Origin: Oligoflexus tunisiensis
GTDB lineage: Bacteria > Bdellovibrionota_B > Oligoflexia > Oligoflexales > Oligoflexaceae
Direction: 5' to 3'
Assembly (NCBI RefSeq): GCF_001748245.1
Contig: NZ_BDFO01000001.1
Location: 421,740 to 485,739, forward strand
Length of the DNA stretch: 64,000 nt
Part shown: piece by piece, positions 42,926 through 51,499 of the stretch
Numbering within the stretch: position 1 is the first letter of the stretch
Layout: each line of letters opens with the position of its first letter
Notes under the pieces: generated by a model
Told to the model about the DNA's origin: nothing
Databases searched by the model: none
What the model saw: the letters and a program-made list of their open reading frames with translations, nothing else
Position numbers and translations under genes: made by a program

Positions 42926-43686
42926 TGCGTATCATCAGTCTTGTGCCCAGTTTGAGCGAAACCGTCTGCGACCTCGGCCTGCGGCATGAGCTGGTGGGCT
43001 GCACTCAATTCTGTGTGGAACCCAGGGACCTTCATCGCACGGCAACCCGTATCGGCGGGACCAAGACGCCGGATGTGGAGCTGATCCGTTCCCTGCATCC
43101 CACGCATCTTCTCGCCAATCAGGAGGAAAATCCCAGGGAGCCGGTTCTGGAACTTGCCCGCGATATTCCCACCCTGGTGAGCTTTCCCAAAGGGCCGGAG
43201 GATGTGCCGGAGATGCTCCGCGATATCGGGCGTTTTTTAAGCTGTGAAGCGCGGGCGGAGGAATGGGCACTGGGGATTGAGAAGCTCCTGAAAACTCCGC
43301 CGCGGCATTCTCCGCGACGCTTTCTTTATATGATCTGGCAGAACCCTTACATGATCGCCGGGCCGGACACCTATATCGCGCGCACGCTGCACAGCATCGG
43401 CTGGATCAATGCCTACCAGGGTCCGGAGCGCTATCCTGCTCTGGATATTCCGGCTCTTGCGGCTTGTGAGGCTGATATTATTCTGCTCAGCAGTGAGCCC
43501 TATCCATTTCGGCGAAGGGATGCGGACAGGCTCCGGGCCCAGTGGCCGGCGGCCCCGCGTCTTGCACGTGTGGATGGTCAGACGCTGTCCTGGGCTGGAA
43601 CACGGACGCGGGAGGCTTTGGAGCAGCTGGGAAAAGAGGAAGCGGACTGGCTCAAGGACTTCAGCCCGCTTTCAGCGAATCCATAA
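42925..43686 (+). CDS. Helical-backbone metal-receptor (BtuF/FhuD-like) protein without a signal peptide
   Basis: 253 aa from the ATG overlapping the preceding stop. The sequence opens directly with RIISLVPSLSETVCDLGL and then LVGCTQFC, the start of the mature domain of BtuF-type receptors, so no export signal is left. VELIRSLHPTHLLANQEEN, ARDIPTLVSFPKG and a long backbone helix follow family order, closing with DGQTLSWAGTRTREALEQL. Known relatives bind cobalamin or ferric siderophores in the periplasm. This version would be cytoplasmic and no transporter genes adjoin it. Its end overlaps the convergent regulator by 26 bases. Confidence 0.8.
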   Translation: MRIISLVPSLSETVCDLGLRHELVGCTQFCVEPRDLHRTATRIGGTKTPDVELIRSLHPTHLLANQEENPREPVLELARDIPTLVSFPKGPEDVPEMLRDIGRFLSCEARAEEWALGIEKLLKTPPRHSPRRFLYMIWQNPYMIAGPDTYIARTLHSIGWINAYQGPERYPALDIPALAACEADIILLSSEPYPFRRRDADRLRAQWPAAPRLARVDGQTLSWAGTRTREALEQLGKEEADWLKDFSPLSANP

Positions 43687-44197
43687 TCTGCTGGGCCTTC
43701 ACGCGATCATCTTCATTCTTGATGAAGCGGAACTGGCGTTTGCCCTGAATGAGTTCCAGGAATTTCTTTTTATCACCGATGATGGTCAGCAGCTCCTTAT
43801 ACTTGTCGCGCACTTTCATGCCGCGATCGATAAAGTCATGCAGTTCGTCGATCGAAAAGGGTTTCTTCAGGTATCCGTCCGCTTTTGTATCGACCGCGGA
43901 AAGTTGATCCTCGTCCAGAAGGGCTCCACTGATCAGGAACACTGGAATCGAAGGATCGTGGTTCTTCACCTTCTTCATCAGCTGAATGCCGTCCATGCGG
44001 GGCATTTTGATATCGCTGATGACCAGATCAATTTCCTTGTCCTTCAGAGTATCGATGGCCTCTTGAGCATTCTTCACGACGATCACGCGCGAGAAGAACT
44101 TATTCAGGTGAATCTTGAAAAACTTAAGCAGCGTGTCATCGTCGTCGACCACGAGGATATAGGATGAACGATTGTAGACACGATCCTGAATAGTCAT
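43661..44197 (-). CDS. Response regulator with a helical C-terminal extension
   Basis: 178 aa, ATG with AGGAG five bases upstream. The receiver (about residues 11-130) has D18-D20, phospho-acceptor D62 in VISDIKMPRMDG, S90 in LISGA and K112 in KKPF. The last 45 residues are charged and helical, with no DNA-binding domain, so it probably acts by protein contact, as in chemotaxis-type regulators. A sigma-28-like promoter lies upstream. Its 3' end overlaps the metal-receptor-like gene. Confidence 0.9.
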   Translation of the reverse strand: MTIQDRVYNRSSYILVVDDDDTLLKFFKIHLNKFFSRVIVVKNAQEAIDTLKDKEIDLVISDIKMPRMDGIQLMKKVKNHDPSIPVFLISGALLDEDQLSAVDTKADGYLKKPFSIDELHDFIDRGMKVRDKYKELLTIIGDKKKFLELIQGKRQFRFIKNEDDRVKAQQIMDSLKAG

Positions 44198-44236
44198 AGA
44201 GGCTCCTACCTAAGAATGACGAGAGGATCGTCTTTC

Positions 44237-44263
44237 ATATCGGAAGGAGAGTTGGGAAGTTAA
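44237..44263 (-). promoter_or_regulatory. Sigma-28-like promoter of the response regulator
   Basis: Minus-strand TTAA (44260-44263, three of four to TAAA), 15 bases, then TCCGATAT (44237-44244, seven of eight to GCCGATAT). It lies 39 bases before the start codon. Confidence 0.4.
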
Positions 44264-44300
44264 GGATTCCCGCAGCACTTTCTTATGAAGGACGATCACA

Positions 44301-45449
44301 CTATTCATACAAGCGGCTATCCCGAATGGCTTCAATCTGAACTTTTGCCATATTCTTAAGGCCCGAATATTTTTCATCGGCCTGCAGAACGTCATAAAAA
44401 AGCTGAAGAGCACCGGTTCTGTCCTTGTAGTCATCGCTCAGAACAACCCCCAGATGGTAACGGGCAAAGGCATTCTGCGGGTCGAGCTCGACCGCTTTTT
44501 CCAGGGCAACCTTGGCATGACTGATCCGGCCGGTCCGTTTCATCAGAAGACCGAGGGCGATTTGCACCTCGCTATTGAGCGGCTCCAGGGTCGCCGCCCG
44601 CTGCAGATCGTTTTCCGCGACTGCATACTCACGTCTTTGAATGGCTAGGTTGGCCCGATTGATGAGGGCCGGGACATAGTCCGGATTCTGGGCCAGCGTT
44701 TTCTGAAGCCAGGCCTTGCAGTCATCCAGCCGATTGCGGCGCAAGGCGATGACGGCCAGGAGGTTGGTGAGGCGTGGATCATCCCGGCCCTTATCGAGGC
44801 CGCGCTTGCCAATAAATTCCGCGACATCCAGCTTTTCCTGCTCCAGATACGACTGGGCGAGGGCTCCGTAGGCTGGCAGAAAACCAGGGTCGCGTTGGAG
44901 CAGCTCGGTGAGGATATCGTGACCTTTTTTGCGGTTCTGGCTTTGGATATAGGTCAGGGCCAGCGCATAGCGATAGCGAAAAGTCTGATCCAGGGGGGGC
45001 TTTTCCATCTGGCCGAGGATTTTGCGGATGGATGTCAGATAATCAAAGGCACGTTCGACATTGTTTTCAGCCAGATAAAGATGCGTAAGTTCGAGCTGGG
45101 CATCGATCTGATCCGGTTCATCGCGCAGGATGTCTTCATAAATACGACGGGCCTCCTGGCGACGCCCGAGGGCCATCACATTGCGGGCCTGCCGCAGACG
45201 CTCGTCCACGGTGGCCGGAGGCGTGGCCTGGACTGCGCTCACAATCGCCTTTTGCTCCTGCGCATTGGGTGCGCGTTTATAGTAGCGCTGCCAGTCAAAG
45301 ATCTGCTGAGGATCCATGTTTTCCGGCTTTTGCTGCATGCTTAAAGCATGGGCAGGTGTAGGCGGGAGGCTCACATCATCCAGCGTGTTCGTGTCGGGTT
45401 CTGAGGCACAGGCGGCCAGAGTCATGGTCAGGATAAGCAGGGAACGCAT
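44301..45449 (-). CDS. TPR-repeat lipoprotein, last gene of the envelope operon
   Basis: 382 aa. The ATG at 45449 overlaps the preceding stop (TAATG), with GGAG six bases upstream. A lipobox (LAAC, C14) ends the signal, so the protein is anchored in a membrane by lipid. From about residue 80 on, TPR units repeat (ARRIYEDILRDEPDQIDAQL, AKVALEKAVELDPQNAFARY). TPR lipoproteins of this type assemble pili, motility or secretion complexes at the outer membrane. It is cotranscribed with two large TPR proteins upstream. Specific function unknown. Confidence 0.85.
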   Translation of the reverse strand: MRSLLILTMTLAACASEPDTNTLDDVSLPPTPAHALSMQQKPENMDPQQIFDWQRYYKRAPNAQEQKAIVSAVQATPPATVDERLRQARNVMALGRRQEARRIYEDILRDEPDQIDAQLELTHLYLAENNVERAFDYLTSIRKILGQMEKPPLDQTFRYRYALALTYIQSQNRKKGHDILTELLQRDPGFLPAYGALAQSYLEQEKLDVAEFIGKRGLDKGRDDPRLTNLLAVIALRRNRLDDCKAWLQKTLAQNPDYVPALINRANLAIQRREYAVAENDLQRAATLEPLNSEVQIALGLLMKRTGRISHAKVALEKAVELDPQNAFARYHLGVVLSDDYKDRTGALQLFYDVLQADEKYSGLKNMAKVQIEAIRDSRLYE

Positions 45450-48400
45450 TAGTGACTCCACATGTAGGGTGTGGATGTTCCAACGGAAGCAGGGACTTCA
45501 ATCTTTTCTTCCGTTTTGGGACCACCGGGTGCCATGCCGGAGAGTTTCATGGCGGATTTTTCGATCCAGACGCTATCTTTATAGCGATGAGGCTCCTTGT
45601 TGCGAACCAGAAGATTCTGGCTGAAATACTCCTGAGCGAGACTTTGCCAACGCTGCGCCTGATCCTGAAGCGAGCGGGAATTGTCATCACGGGAGCGGTC
45701 GCGCTGGGCCAGGACATTGCGAATGCTCTGGCTCATTTTCTCAGCCGTTTGCCCGGCACCAAAGCGGGCCCGTGTCGCCCATTCCGGATCCTGCGTGGCG
45801 ATGGCCTTGGCATAATAGGCCAGGCTTCGCTCCAGGCGCTGAGCCTTTTCCTCCAGAGGCCCGACGTTTTCAAAATTCTGTTTTTCAAATTCCGCCAGCT
45901 GAAAATTGGCTTCACCGGCAATGGCCTGGAAGGTCGCCTTATCGATGTTCTCCTGACGCCGGGCGGTTTCCTGGGCCAGTTGCTTGTAAAGTTTGGTGGC
46001 TTCCTCGCGATCACCTTTGGCCAGCATCAGCCGGGCGATTTCCATTTTGGTTTTTAGTTTGGTGCCAGGGCGCCGGGAAATTTTCTGGGCTTCGTGGAGT
46101 GCAACGAGAGCCTGATCCCAGGCCTGGGTTTGCTTATAGTGCCCGGAAGCCCGGACCAGCGCATCGTAACGCCCGTCGAGATTTTTTTGATACTGAACCG
46201 CGAGCATGGCTGCACGTCCTGCCGTGCGATATTCATCCTCGGCCAAAGCCAGATCCTCGGCGCGTTGAATGCTGTTTGGACTGCGGGCATGACGAGGATG
46301 GTTTTCCACCAAAGCCAGATGGGTGCCTGCCGCCTCGCGGAAGCGCATCTGATATTCCTGGGAGCGGGCTTTGAGATAAAGCATGTCCGCTGTCCTGGGG
46401 CGATCGTCGCGGGCCAGATACTTTTCACTGGCCTTTTGCGCTTCATTCCAGGCGCCGCCGATGGCGAGATAGTAAGCGCCGTCGCGGTAGATATTGTCAT
46501 AATCCGGAAGATCAGGGAATTCCTCGGCCAGACTCAGCAGCAGGCGTCCGGCTTCCTTGACCTCTCCCTTTTTATTCAGGCTGTCCCCGGCGTCCTTGGC
46601 CGCAGCCGACAGGACACCTTTCAATTCACTGCCAAAACCGGAGCCGAGTTCGTTCCAGTTCTCCAGTTTCAAATAATTTCGCGCCAGGGCCACGATATCC
46701 TGGGGTGTCCCGTTTTTGATGCGGGCCTGCACGAGACCGCGTATGGCCAATGTTCTTTGTCCCGGGGAAGGATCCGACAGGAGGGAGCGGCTCCAGTATT
46801 TCTCCGCTTCCACGTAGTTGTTCAGATCGCGATTCGCCGAGGCGGCAAGCAGAAGAAGATCCACCGTATGCGGACGCCCAGGAAAACGGTCCGCGAATTC
46901 GTCGATGCCCTGCTCCAGCTTGCGCAGCTTTTCCACCACCAGGGGATCCTTGCCGGGCGTGCCGCGACTTTTGGTGGTTTTTTGCAGCGACTGGCGCCAG
47001 ATTTTTTCGCGGGCCAGAATCTGTTGATAGGAGGCGACTTCAAGATTCGCTGGTGTCACCTGACGATCACTCTTGAAATCCTCGTAGGCTTTGTCCGCCT
47101 CAGCCCATTGATCCGAGAAATAAAGACAGTGGGCACGACGCAGCTTCCACATTTCCGCTTCCGGATGCTGGGGTTTGCTGCGGATGAGGTTGTCATAAAA
47201 GGTCAGCGCGGTTTTAAAGCTCGCCGGAGAACCCTGCACCATGCCCTGCTCATAGGTTTGTGCCGCCAGCAGCTGAGTGGCCGCCAGGGACTTTTCCTCC
47301 ATGTTCTGAATCACCTGCGGCTCGGACTGCTGGTGATCGCGCCAGAGGCTGTTGGCCGGCAGAAGCAGGGACAGTCTTTCCAGAGTGGCCAGATAACGGT
47401 CCTGCTGCTTTTGTTCCTTGTAAACATTGGCCAGCAGCATCAGGATGTCGGGCATTTCCTTGGCCTTGGGGAAGTTTTCGACCAGAAAGGGGCCGATTTC
47501 CAGCAGGTTTTCCTTGGCTTCAAGCCCCATCTGGCGATTCATGATACGCAGGCCGATGGCCGCTGCATGACCGCGAATGAGTTTATTGCGCAGGGTGGAA
47601 CGAATGGTGGCCATATCGTCCTTTTCAAAGAGGGCATCACCGGCCAACTCCACGGCATCGGCTTCCACTTTTTGTTTCACCCGCAGGTTGCGGAATTCAT
47701 GTCCCGGCTCCAGAAGCGCCACGGTTGTGGCAATGCACTGCTCAAGTTCAGCCGCGCGATAGGCGGCCCAGGCGATACGATACTGAAAACGCAGCAGCTC
47801 CAGATCCTTGTCCGCCACCTCGAGTGTTTTCAGAAGGGTGTGGCCTTTGCGATAGGCATTCAGCGCATCAACAGGTTTTTCCTTGGCGAAATAATGATCC
47901 CCCACGGCGAGGGAGGCATGCACCCCGTAAATGGAGATGCGGGCCTTGGCTGACAGGGCCTCCCAGATCGTGAACGCGGTCTCATTCTGTCCGAGGCCTT
48001 CGAGCAGGGTGGCTCTTAAATATTGGGATTCCTCCTGCAGGGCGAAAGCCGGGTGCTCCTTGTTGATTTCGGCCAGAAGGCTCAGAGCGATCTTTCGATA
48101 TTCGTCGCCGGATTTCGGACTCTGTTCGTCGCGCAGGCTCGCGATATTCGCCTGGATCTGGGCCAGATTCAGTTTCACGTAAGGCGCATTGCCAGCCTCG
48201 GGATGGTTTTCCAGATGATGCTTATAGCGCGCCGCGGCCTCCTGCAGAAGGTCGAGTTCGCGATCGCGCTCCGCGGCATCCTGATAGGAAAATTCCTGGC
48301 GGATCTGATCCCAGGCTCCCATGGTCTGACTCTGTTGGCTATTGCGTCGATGGTTTTCATAGTCATCAAAGGAACGCCAGAACTGGCCATAAGCCTGAAC

Positions 48401-48499
48401 GGATTCCGGATCAGGAACCTCAGGGCGAAGCGGACCGGCATACAGCATCCCGGAAACGAGCCAGCCCGTAAGCAGGGTGAATGGACGGATTTTATTCAT
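45449..48499 (-). CDS. Large secreted TPR-repeat protein (1016 aa)
   Basis: ATG with GGAGG upstream; overlaps the previous gene's end by eight bases. A signal peptide covers about residues 1-21 (cut after LYA). Nearly the whole mature length is helical TPR-type repeats (for example AYRKGHTLLKTLEVADKDLE, ALTFYDNLIRSKPQHPEAEM, SLAEEFPDLPDYDNIYRDGA). The tail (about 985-1016) is low-complexity. Size, export and repeat content recall the long periplasmic TPR proteins of myxobacterial Glt/Nfs gliding and spore-coat machines, though I cannot assign a particular subunit. It is translationally coupled on both sides. Confidence 0.85.
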   Translation of the reverse strand: MNKIRPFTLLTGWLVSGMLYAGPLRPEVPDPESVQAYGQFWRSFDDYENHRRNSQQSQTMGAWDQIRQEFSYQDAAERDRELDLLQEAAARYKHHLENHPEAGNAPYVKLNLAQIQANIASLRDEQSPKSGDEYRKIALSLLAEINKEHPAFALQEESQYLRATLLEGLGQNETAFTIWEALSAKARISIYGVHASLAVGDHYFAKEKPVDALNAYRKGHTLLKTLEVADKDLELLRFQYRIAWAAYRAAELEQCIATTVALLEPGHEFRNLRVKQKVEADAVELAGDALFEKDDMATIRSTLRNKLIRGHAAAIGLRIMNRQMGLEAKENLLEIGPFLVENFPKAKEMPDILMLLANVYKEQKQQDRYLATLERLSLLLPANSLWRDHQQSEPQVIQNMEEKSLAATQLLAAQTYEQGMVQGSPASFKTALTFYDNLIRSKPQHPEAEMWKLRRAHCLYFSDQWAEADKAYEDFKSDRQVTPANLEVASYQQILAREKIWRQSLQKTTKSRGTPGKDPLVVEKLRKLEQGIDEFADRFPGRPHTVDLLLLAASANRDLNNYVEAEKYWSRSLLSDPSPGQRTLAIRGLVQARIKNGTPQDIVALARNYLKLENWNELGSGFGSELKGVLSAAAKDAGDSLNKKGEVKEAGRLLLSLAEEFPDLPDYDNIYRDGAYYLAIGGAWNEAQKASEKYLARDDRPRTADMLYLKARSQEYQMRFREAAGTHLALVENHPRHARSPNSIQRAEDLALAEDEYRTAGRAAMLAVQYQKNLDGRYDALVRASGHYKQTQAWDQALVALHEAQKISRRPGTKLKTKMEIARLMLAKGDREEATKLYKQLAQETARRQENIDKATFQAIAGEANFQLAEFEKQNFENVGPLEEKAQRLERSLAYYAKAIATQDPEWATRARFGAGQTAEKMSQSIRNVLAQRDRSRDDNSRSLQDQAQRWQSLAQEYFSQNLLVRNKEPHRYKDSVWIEKSAMKLSGMAPGGPKTEEKIEVPASVGTSTPYMWSH

Positions 48500-50810
48500 G
48501 CAATGCCCCCTCCAGTTCCAGATCTTTCAGGCTCTCCTGCAGATCCGTTTCCTTGCGTTCCTGCTCTTTGCTCGACGCGGCACGCTTTTGCGCCTGATTC
48601 ATGGAACGCTGCCACTGCAGATCGGCCATCCATTTCTTGGCCCGCGCCTGCTGCTCATTGATATGAAAACTCAGATGATCCATGACCGAAGGCCAGGCCT
48701 GGGCGGTCAGGTTTCCGAGACGGCGTTCCAATTCCAATTCCCGGCCACGCAGCTCCGCGAGCTTCTGATTGAGTTGATCGAACGTTTTCAGCTGAGCGTC
48801 GAGCCAATCCTTCTCCCGCTTTTCCTGCTGCTGAATGTAATGGAGGACCTGGCCGGCGATGGTGCGGAAGCCATTCCAGGTCTGCTGGTAGTCCTCCTGC
48901 GCGTGCTTTTTCATGGGATGATTGAAGAGATCCCGACGTCGCGAAAAGATGGCTTCAGCATCCAGAAATTCCTGAGCATTCAAAAGGAGCCGCTTCCGGG
49001 TCAGCTGATAAGGGGAATCCTTGAGCTGCTGAGCGAGCATGTTGCGGCGATGGTTTTCCACCAGGACATGAGCACGAGCCTGCAGGGAAGCGATCTGACG
49101 GCTGAGATCCCGGGCGAACTGAGCATATTCCTGAAGTTTGGCGTGATTGGTGGAGTGTTCCTTGAGCATGATAGGGCTCAACGCGGCCTGATGACTTTCG
49201 AGACGACGGGCCAGCTCCCCGAGGCGCAATGAGGTGCGGCTCAGTTCCTGCCAGGTGCCGGTATGTTTGCGCCGCCATTCCTTGTTGATGTCCTGCAGTT
49301 TCACCCGGCGGGCCTGGGAACGATCGAGGCTGACTTTTTCCGCAGAGCTGAGCTGTTCGTTGTAAAGATCACGTTCTCCTGCCACCAGACGCTCGCCCAG
49401 CTGAGCCCACTCATCAATGAGAAGATTCAGCTGTTTGTTGTGATGCACGACACGGGGTCTGAGGTCAGGATCCAGGACGCGGCCCAGAGTCAGCATCATG
49501 CTGCGCAGTTCGTTGCGATGCTCCTGGAGGATTCTGGCCTGATGTTCGAGTTTTTGAAAAAGGCCACGGCTGCGGTCGATCGTCGGGGAACGAATGGCAA
49601 AGACTTCAATATGCTCATCAACGTCCTGCAGATCGCTGCTATTGACAGCCAGCTTTCCACGGGTCGTGACCTCGAGCCAGTCCTTGAGCTCCGTCAGCGC
49701 CTTGTCGCGATCACGCATCCTCGATTCCGCGAGATCGAGATGCCCGGCCTGGTAGAGGAAGAGCGGGAGACTTTCCTTCAGCTCATGAGCTTCCGCGGTA
49801 TTGGGATAGTTGCTGATATAGCTCTGCGCGAATTGCCCGGCCTCAGCAAACTGCTTGTTTTGAGCCAAAAGCAGCGTGACTTCATAAGCAGCGAGGCGGG
49901 TCGTGAGTCCTGGAAATTTGACTTTCGCATACCACTGCAGCGCATGCTTTGGCATTTTGCGCGCGGCATAGAGGCGACCGAGGTTCAGTGCCGCCAGGTC
50001 ACGGATCATGATCAGGGACTCATCGCTGACACCGGCAACCTCGAGCCAGATCTTTTCCGCGTCCTGTTCCTTGCCCTGCTTCATGGCGCTCAGGCCGGCA
50101 TAGAATGAGGCCTCGGCCCACAATCGTTCCGAAGCTTTGGTGCTTCTGACTTTTTCAAGCCAGCTGTCCGCCAGCCGATAGTTGCGATTGTGAATGGCTG
50201 ACATGGCCGCGAGCAGATGAATCTCCGCACGAATTTCCGGAGCCATCTGCAGAGCGGTGATATCGGCAAGAAGTCTCTGCAGCTGTGATCTTTGTCCCTC
50301 CGACAGCTGTTCCTGAATCAGGAGCACACGACGGATCACTTCAAGGAGGCGCAGGTTTTCATCGCCCTGCTGGGTCGTAAAGCTGCTGAGATAACGGAGC
50401 CAGGCCTTGCCCGCGCGGCTGATCTGTTTCAATTCTTCATAGGCTGTTCCCAGCATATAGTGGGCGCGCATATAGCGTTCCTGAGGCAGCTGCGGAGCCT
50501 GGTTGAGGACATAGTTCAGATTGCGGATAACGGCGATATATTCCCGTTCCTTGAGGTTTTGCTCGGCCAGAGCAAAGGCCTGGTCCACTGCGTGAAGGAC
50601 CACGCCCATCGTTTCCTTGTCCTCGGCGGCCCTCAGGGCCTCCATGCGTTCCTGCAGATGGCGCGTGGCCTGGGGCAGGTCATCACGGATTTCTGAAGCC
50701 ACAAGGGATGAGGAAAGCACAGCCAGACCCGCAAGACCGAGTCTGAAGTCCGGAAGCGCAGGAAGGCGTTCCTTAGGGAATCTGATAATTTTCCAAGACG
50801 GCCTGGGCAT
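48492..50810 (-). CDS. TPR plus coiled-coil envelope protein (772 aa)
   Basis: ATG at 50810 lies inside the end of the preceding gene (38-base overlap), so translation is coupled; no better start follows the overlap. A hydrophobic stretch (about residues 23-38) after a long basic N-terminus is a likely signal or anchor. TPR-like helices fill about 70-360 (YMLGTAYEELKQISRAGKAW, AEASFYAGLSAMKQGKEQDA). About 400-760 is a long charged coiled coil. It probably forms an elongated periplasmic scaffold with the other TPR proteins. Confidence 0.8.
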   Translation of the reverse strand: MPRPSWKIIRFPKERLPALPDFRLGLAGLAVLSSSLVASEIRDDLPQATRHLQERMEALRAAEDKETMGVVLHAVDQAFALAEQNLKEREYIAVIRNLNYVLNQAPQLPQERYMRAHYMLGTAYEELKQISRAGKAWLRYLSSFTTQQGDENLRLLEVIRRVLLIQEQLSEGQRSQLQRLLADITALQMAPEIRAEIHLLAAMSAIHNRNYRLADSWLEKVRSTKASERLWAEASFYAGLSAMKQGKEQDAEKIWLEVAGVSDESLIMIRDLAALNLGRLYAARKMPKHALQWYAKVKFPGLTTRLAAYEVTLLLAQNKQFAEAGQFAQSYISNYPNTAEAHELKESLPLFLYQAGHLDLAESRMRDRDKALTELKDWLEVTTRGKLAVNSSDLQDVDEHIEVFAIRSPTIDRSRGLFQKLEHQARILQEHRNELRSMMLTLGRVLDPDLRPRVVHHNKQLNLLIDEWAQLGERLVAGERDLYNEQLSSAEKVSLDRSQARRVKLQDINKEWRRKHTGTWQELSRTSLRLGELARRLESHQAALSPIMLKEHSTNHAKLQEYAQFARDLSRQIASLQARAHVLVENHRRNMLAQQLKDSPYQLTRKRLLLNAQEFLDAEAIFSRRRDLFNHPMKKHAQEDYQQTWNGFRTIAGQVLHYIQQQEKREKDWLDAQLKTFDQLNQKLAELRGRELELERRLGNLTAQAWPSVMDHLSFHINEQQARAKKWMADLQWQRSMNQAQKRAASSKEQERKETDLQESLKDLELEGALHE

Positions 50811-51498
50811 GGATGTTCTGCTTTTCAGGTTTCGCGAGTTTCAATCGATAACCCTGACGGAAAGCTCCCGTTGGGACCACCACTTGAAGATTTTGATCGT
50901 AAGCGTGATAGAGATTCTGATCGAGCGGCACGTTTCCTTCATGGCGTCTGACGATCCGGCCCTTCAGATTCAATTCATGCGTACCGGGCTCCATGGGGCC
51001 GGCATAGAGAAGAATTTCCGGACCAGGCATCCATTGGCCTTCGTGGTCCTGGGTTTCGTAGACGGGATGCGTGTCGATGGTCAGTGCCATGGATCGGACG
51101 ACCATGGCATTGGGATCTTCGATCACGAGTTTGATTTCAACAAAGTTCCCCTTGTCCGCCATGGCCAGAAAATCGGATTTGAGTTTTTCCACCTGGCCCG
51201 AGAGTTCATCCGCATCCTGCTCGAGTTCACGGAGGTCCTTGGCGATGGCATCAAATCCTGGCTCCAGGGGGAGCGGAGCGGCCATGACGCTGGCCGGCAT
51301 TTCAATGCGCTGCACGGGTTCCTTGCTTTTTTTCGGTCGGGAAACCGGTGGCGCAGTGATGCGAAGGGTGGCCGCCTCCTGTTCCATCAGCTTGCGTTCA
51401 AGCCGATCCAGAACACTTTCGGTGCTTTCACGGTGCTTGGGACTGGAGGCCGCGAGGGAGAGCAGGCCGGTGATCAGCAGGAAAGAAAGATGACGCAT
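50773..51498 (-). CDS. Secreted coiled-coil and beta-domain protein
   Basis: 241 aa, ATG with GAGGAG nine bases upstream, one base after the transglycosylase stop. A signal peptide covers about residues 1-18. A Pro/Lys-rich linker (45-70), a short coiled coil (about 82-112, LRELEQDADELSGQVEKL) and a beta-rich C-terminal domain (GNFVEIKLVIEDPNAMVVRS; PGPEILLYAGPMEPGTHELN) follow. The last domain reads like a ligand- or protein-binding sandwich. Proteins of this layout sit next to TPR proteins in other deltaproteobacteria in my recollection, but I know no defined function. Confidence 0.75.
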   Translation of the reverse strand: MRHLSFLLITGLLSLAASSPKHRESTESVLDRLERKLMEQEAATLRITAPPVSRPKKSKEPVQRIEMPASVMAAPLPLEPGFDAIAKDLRELEQDADELSGQVEKLKSDFLAMADKGNFVEIKLVIEDPNAMVVRSMALTIDTHPVYETQDHEGQWMPGPEILLYAGPMEPGTHELNLKGRIVRRHEGNVPLDQNLYHAYDQNLQVVVPTGAFRQGYRLKLAKPEKQNIHAQAVLENYQIP

Positions 51499-51499
51499 A

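Noticed and set aside
46094-47953. Plus-strand open frame of 619 codons
   Set aside because: Antisense to the 1016-aa TPR protein, whose signal peptide, ribosome-binding site and repeats make it the real gene.
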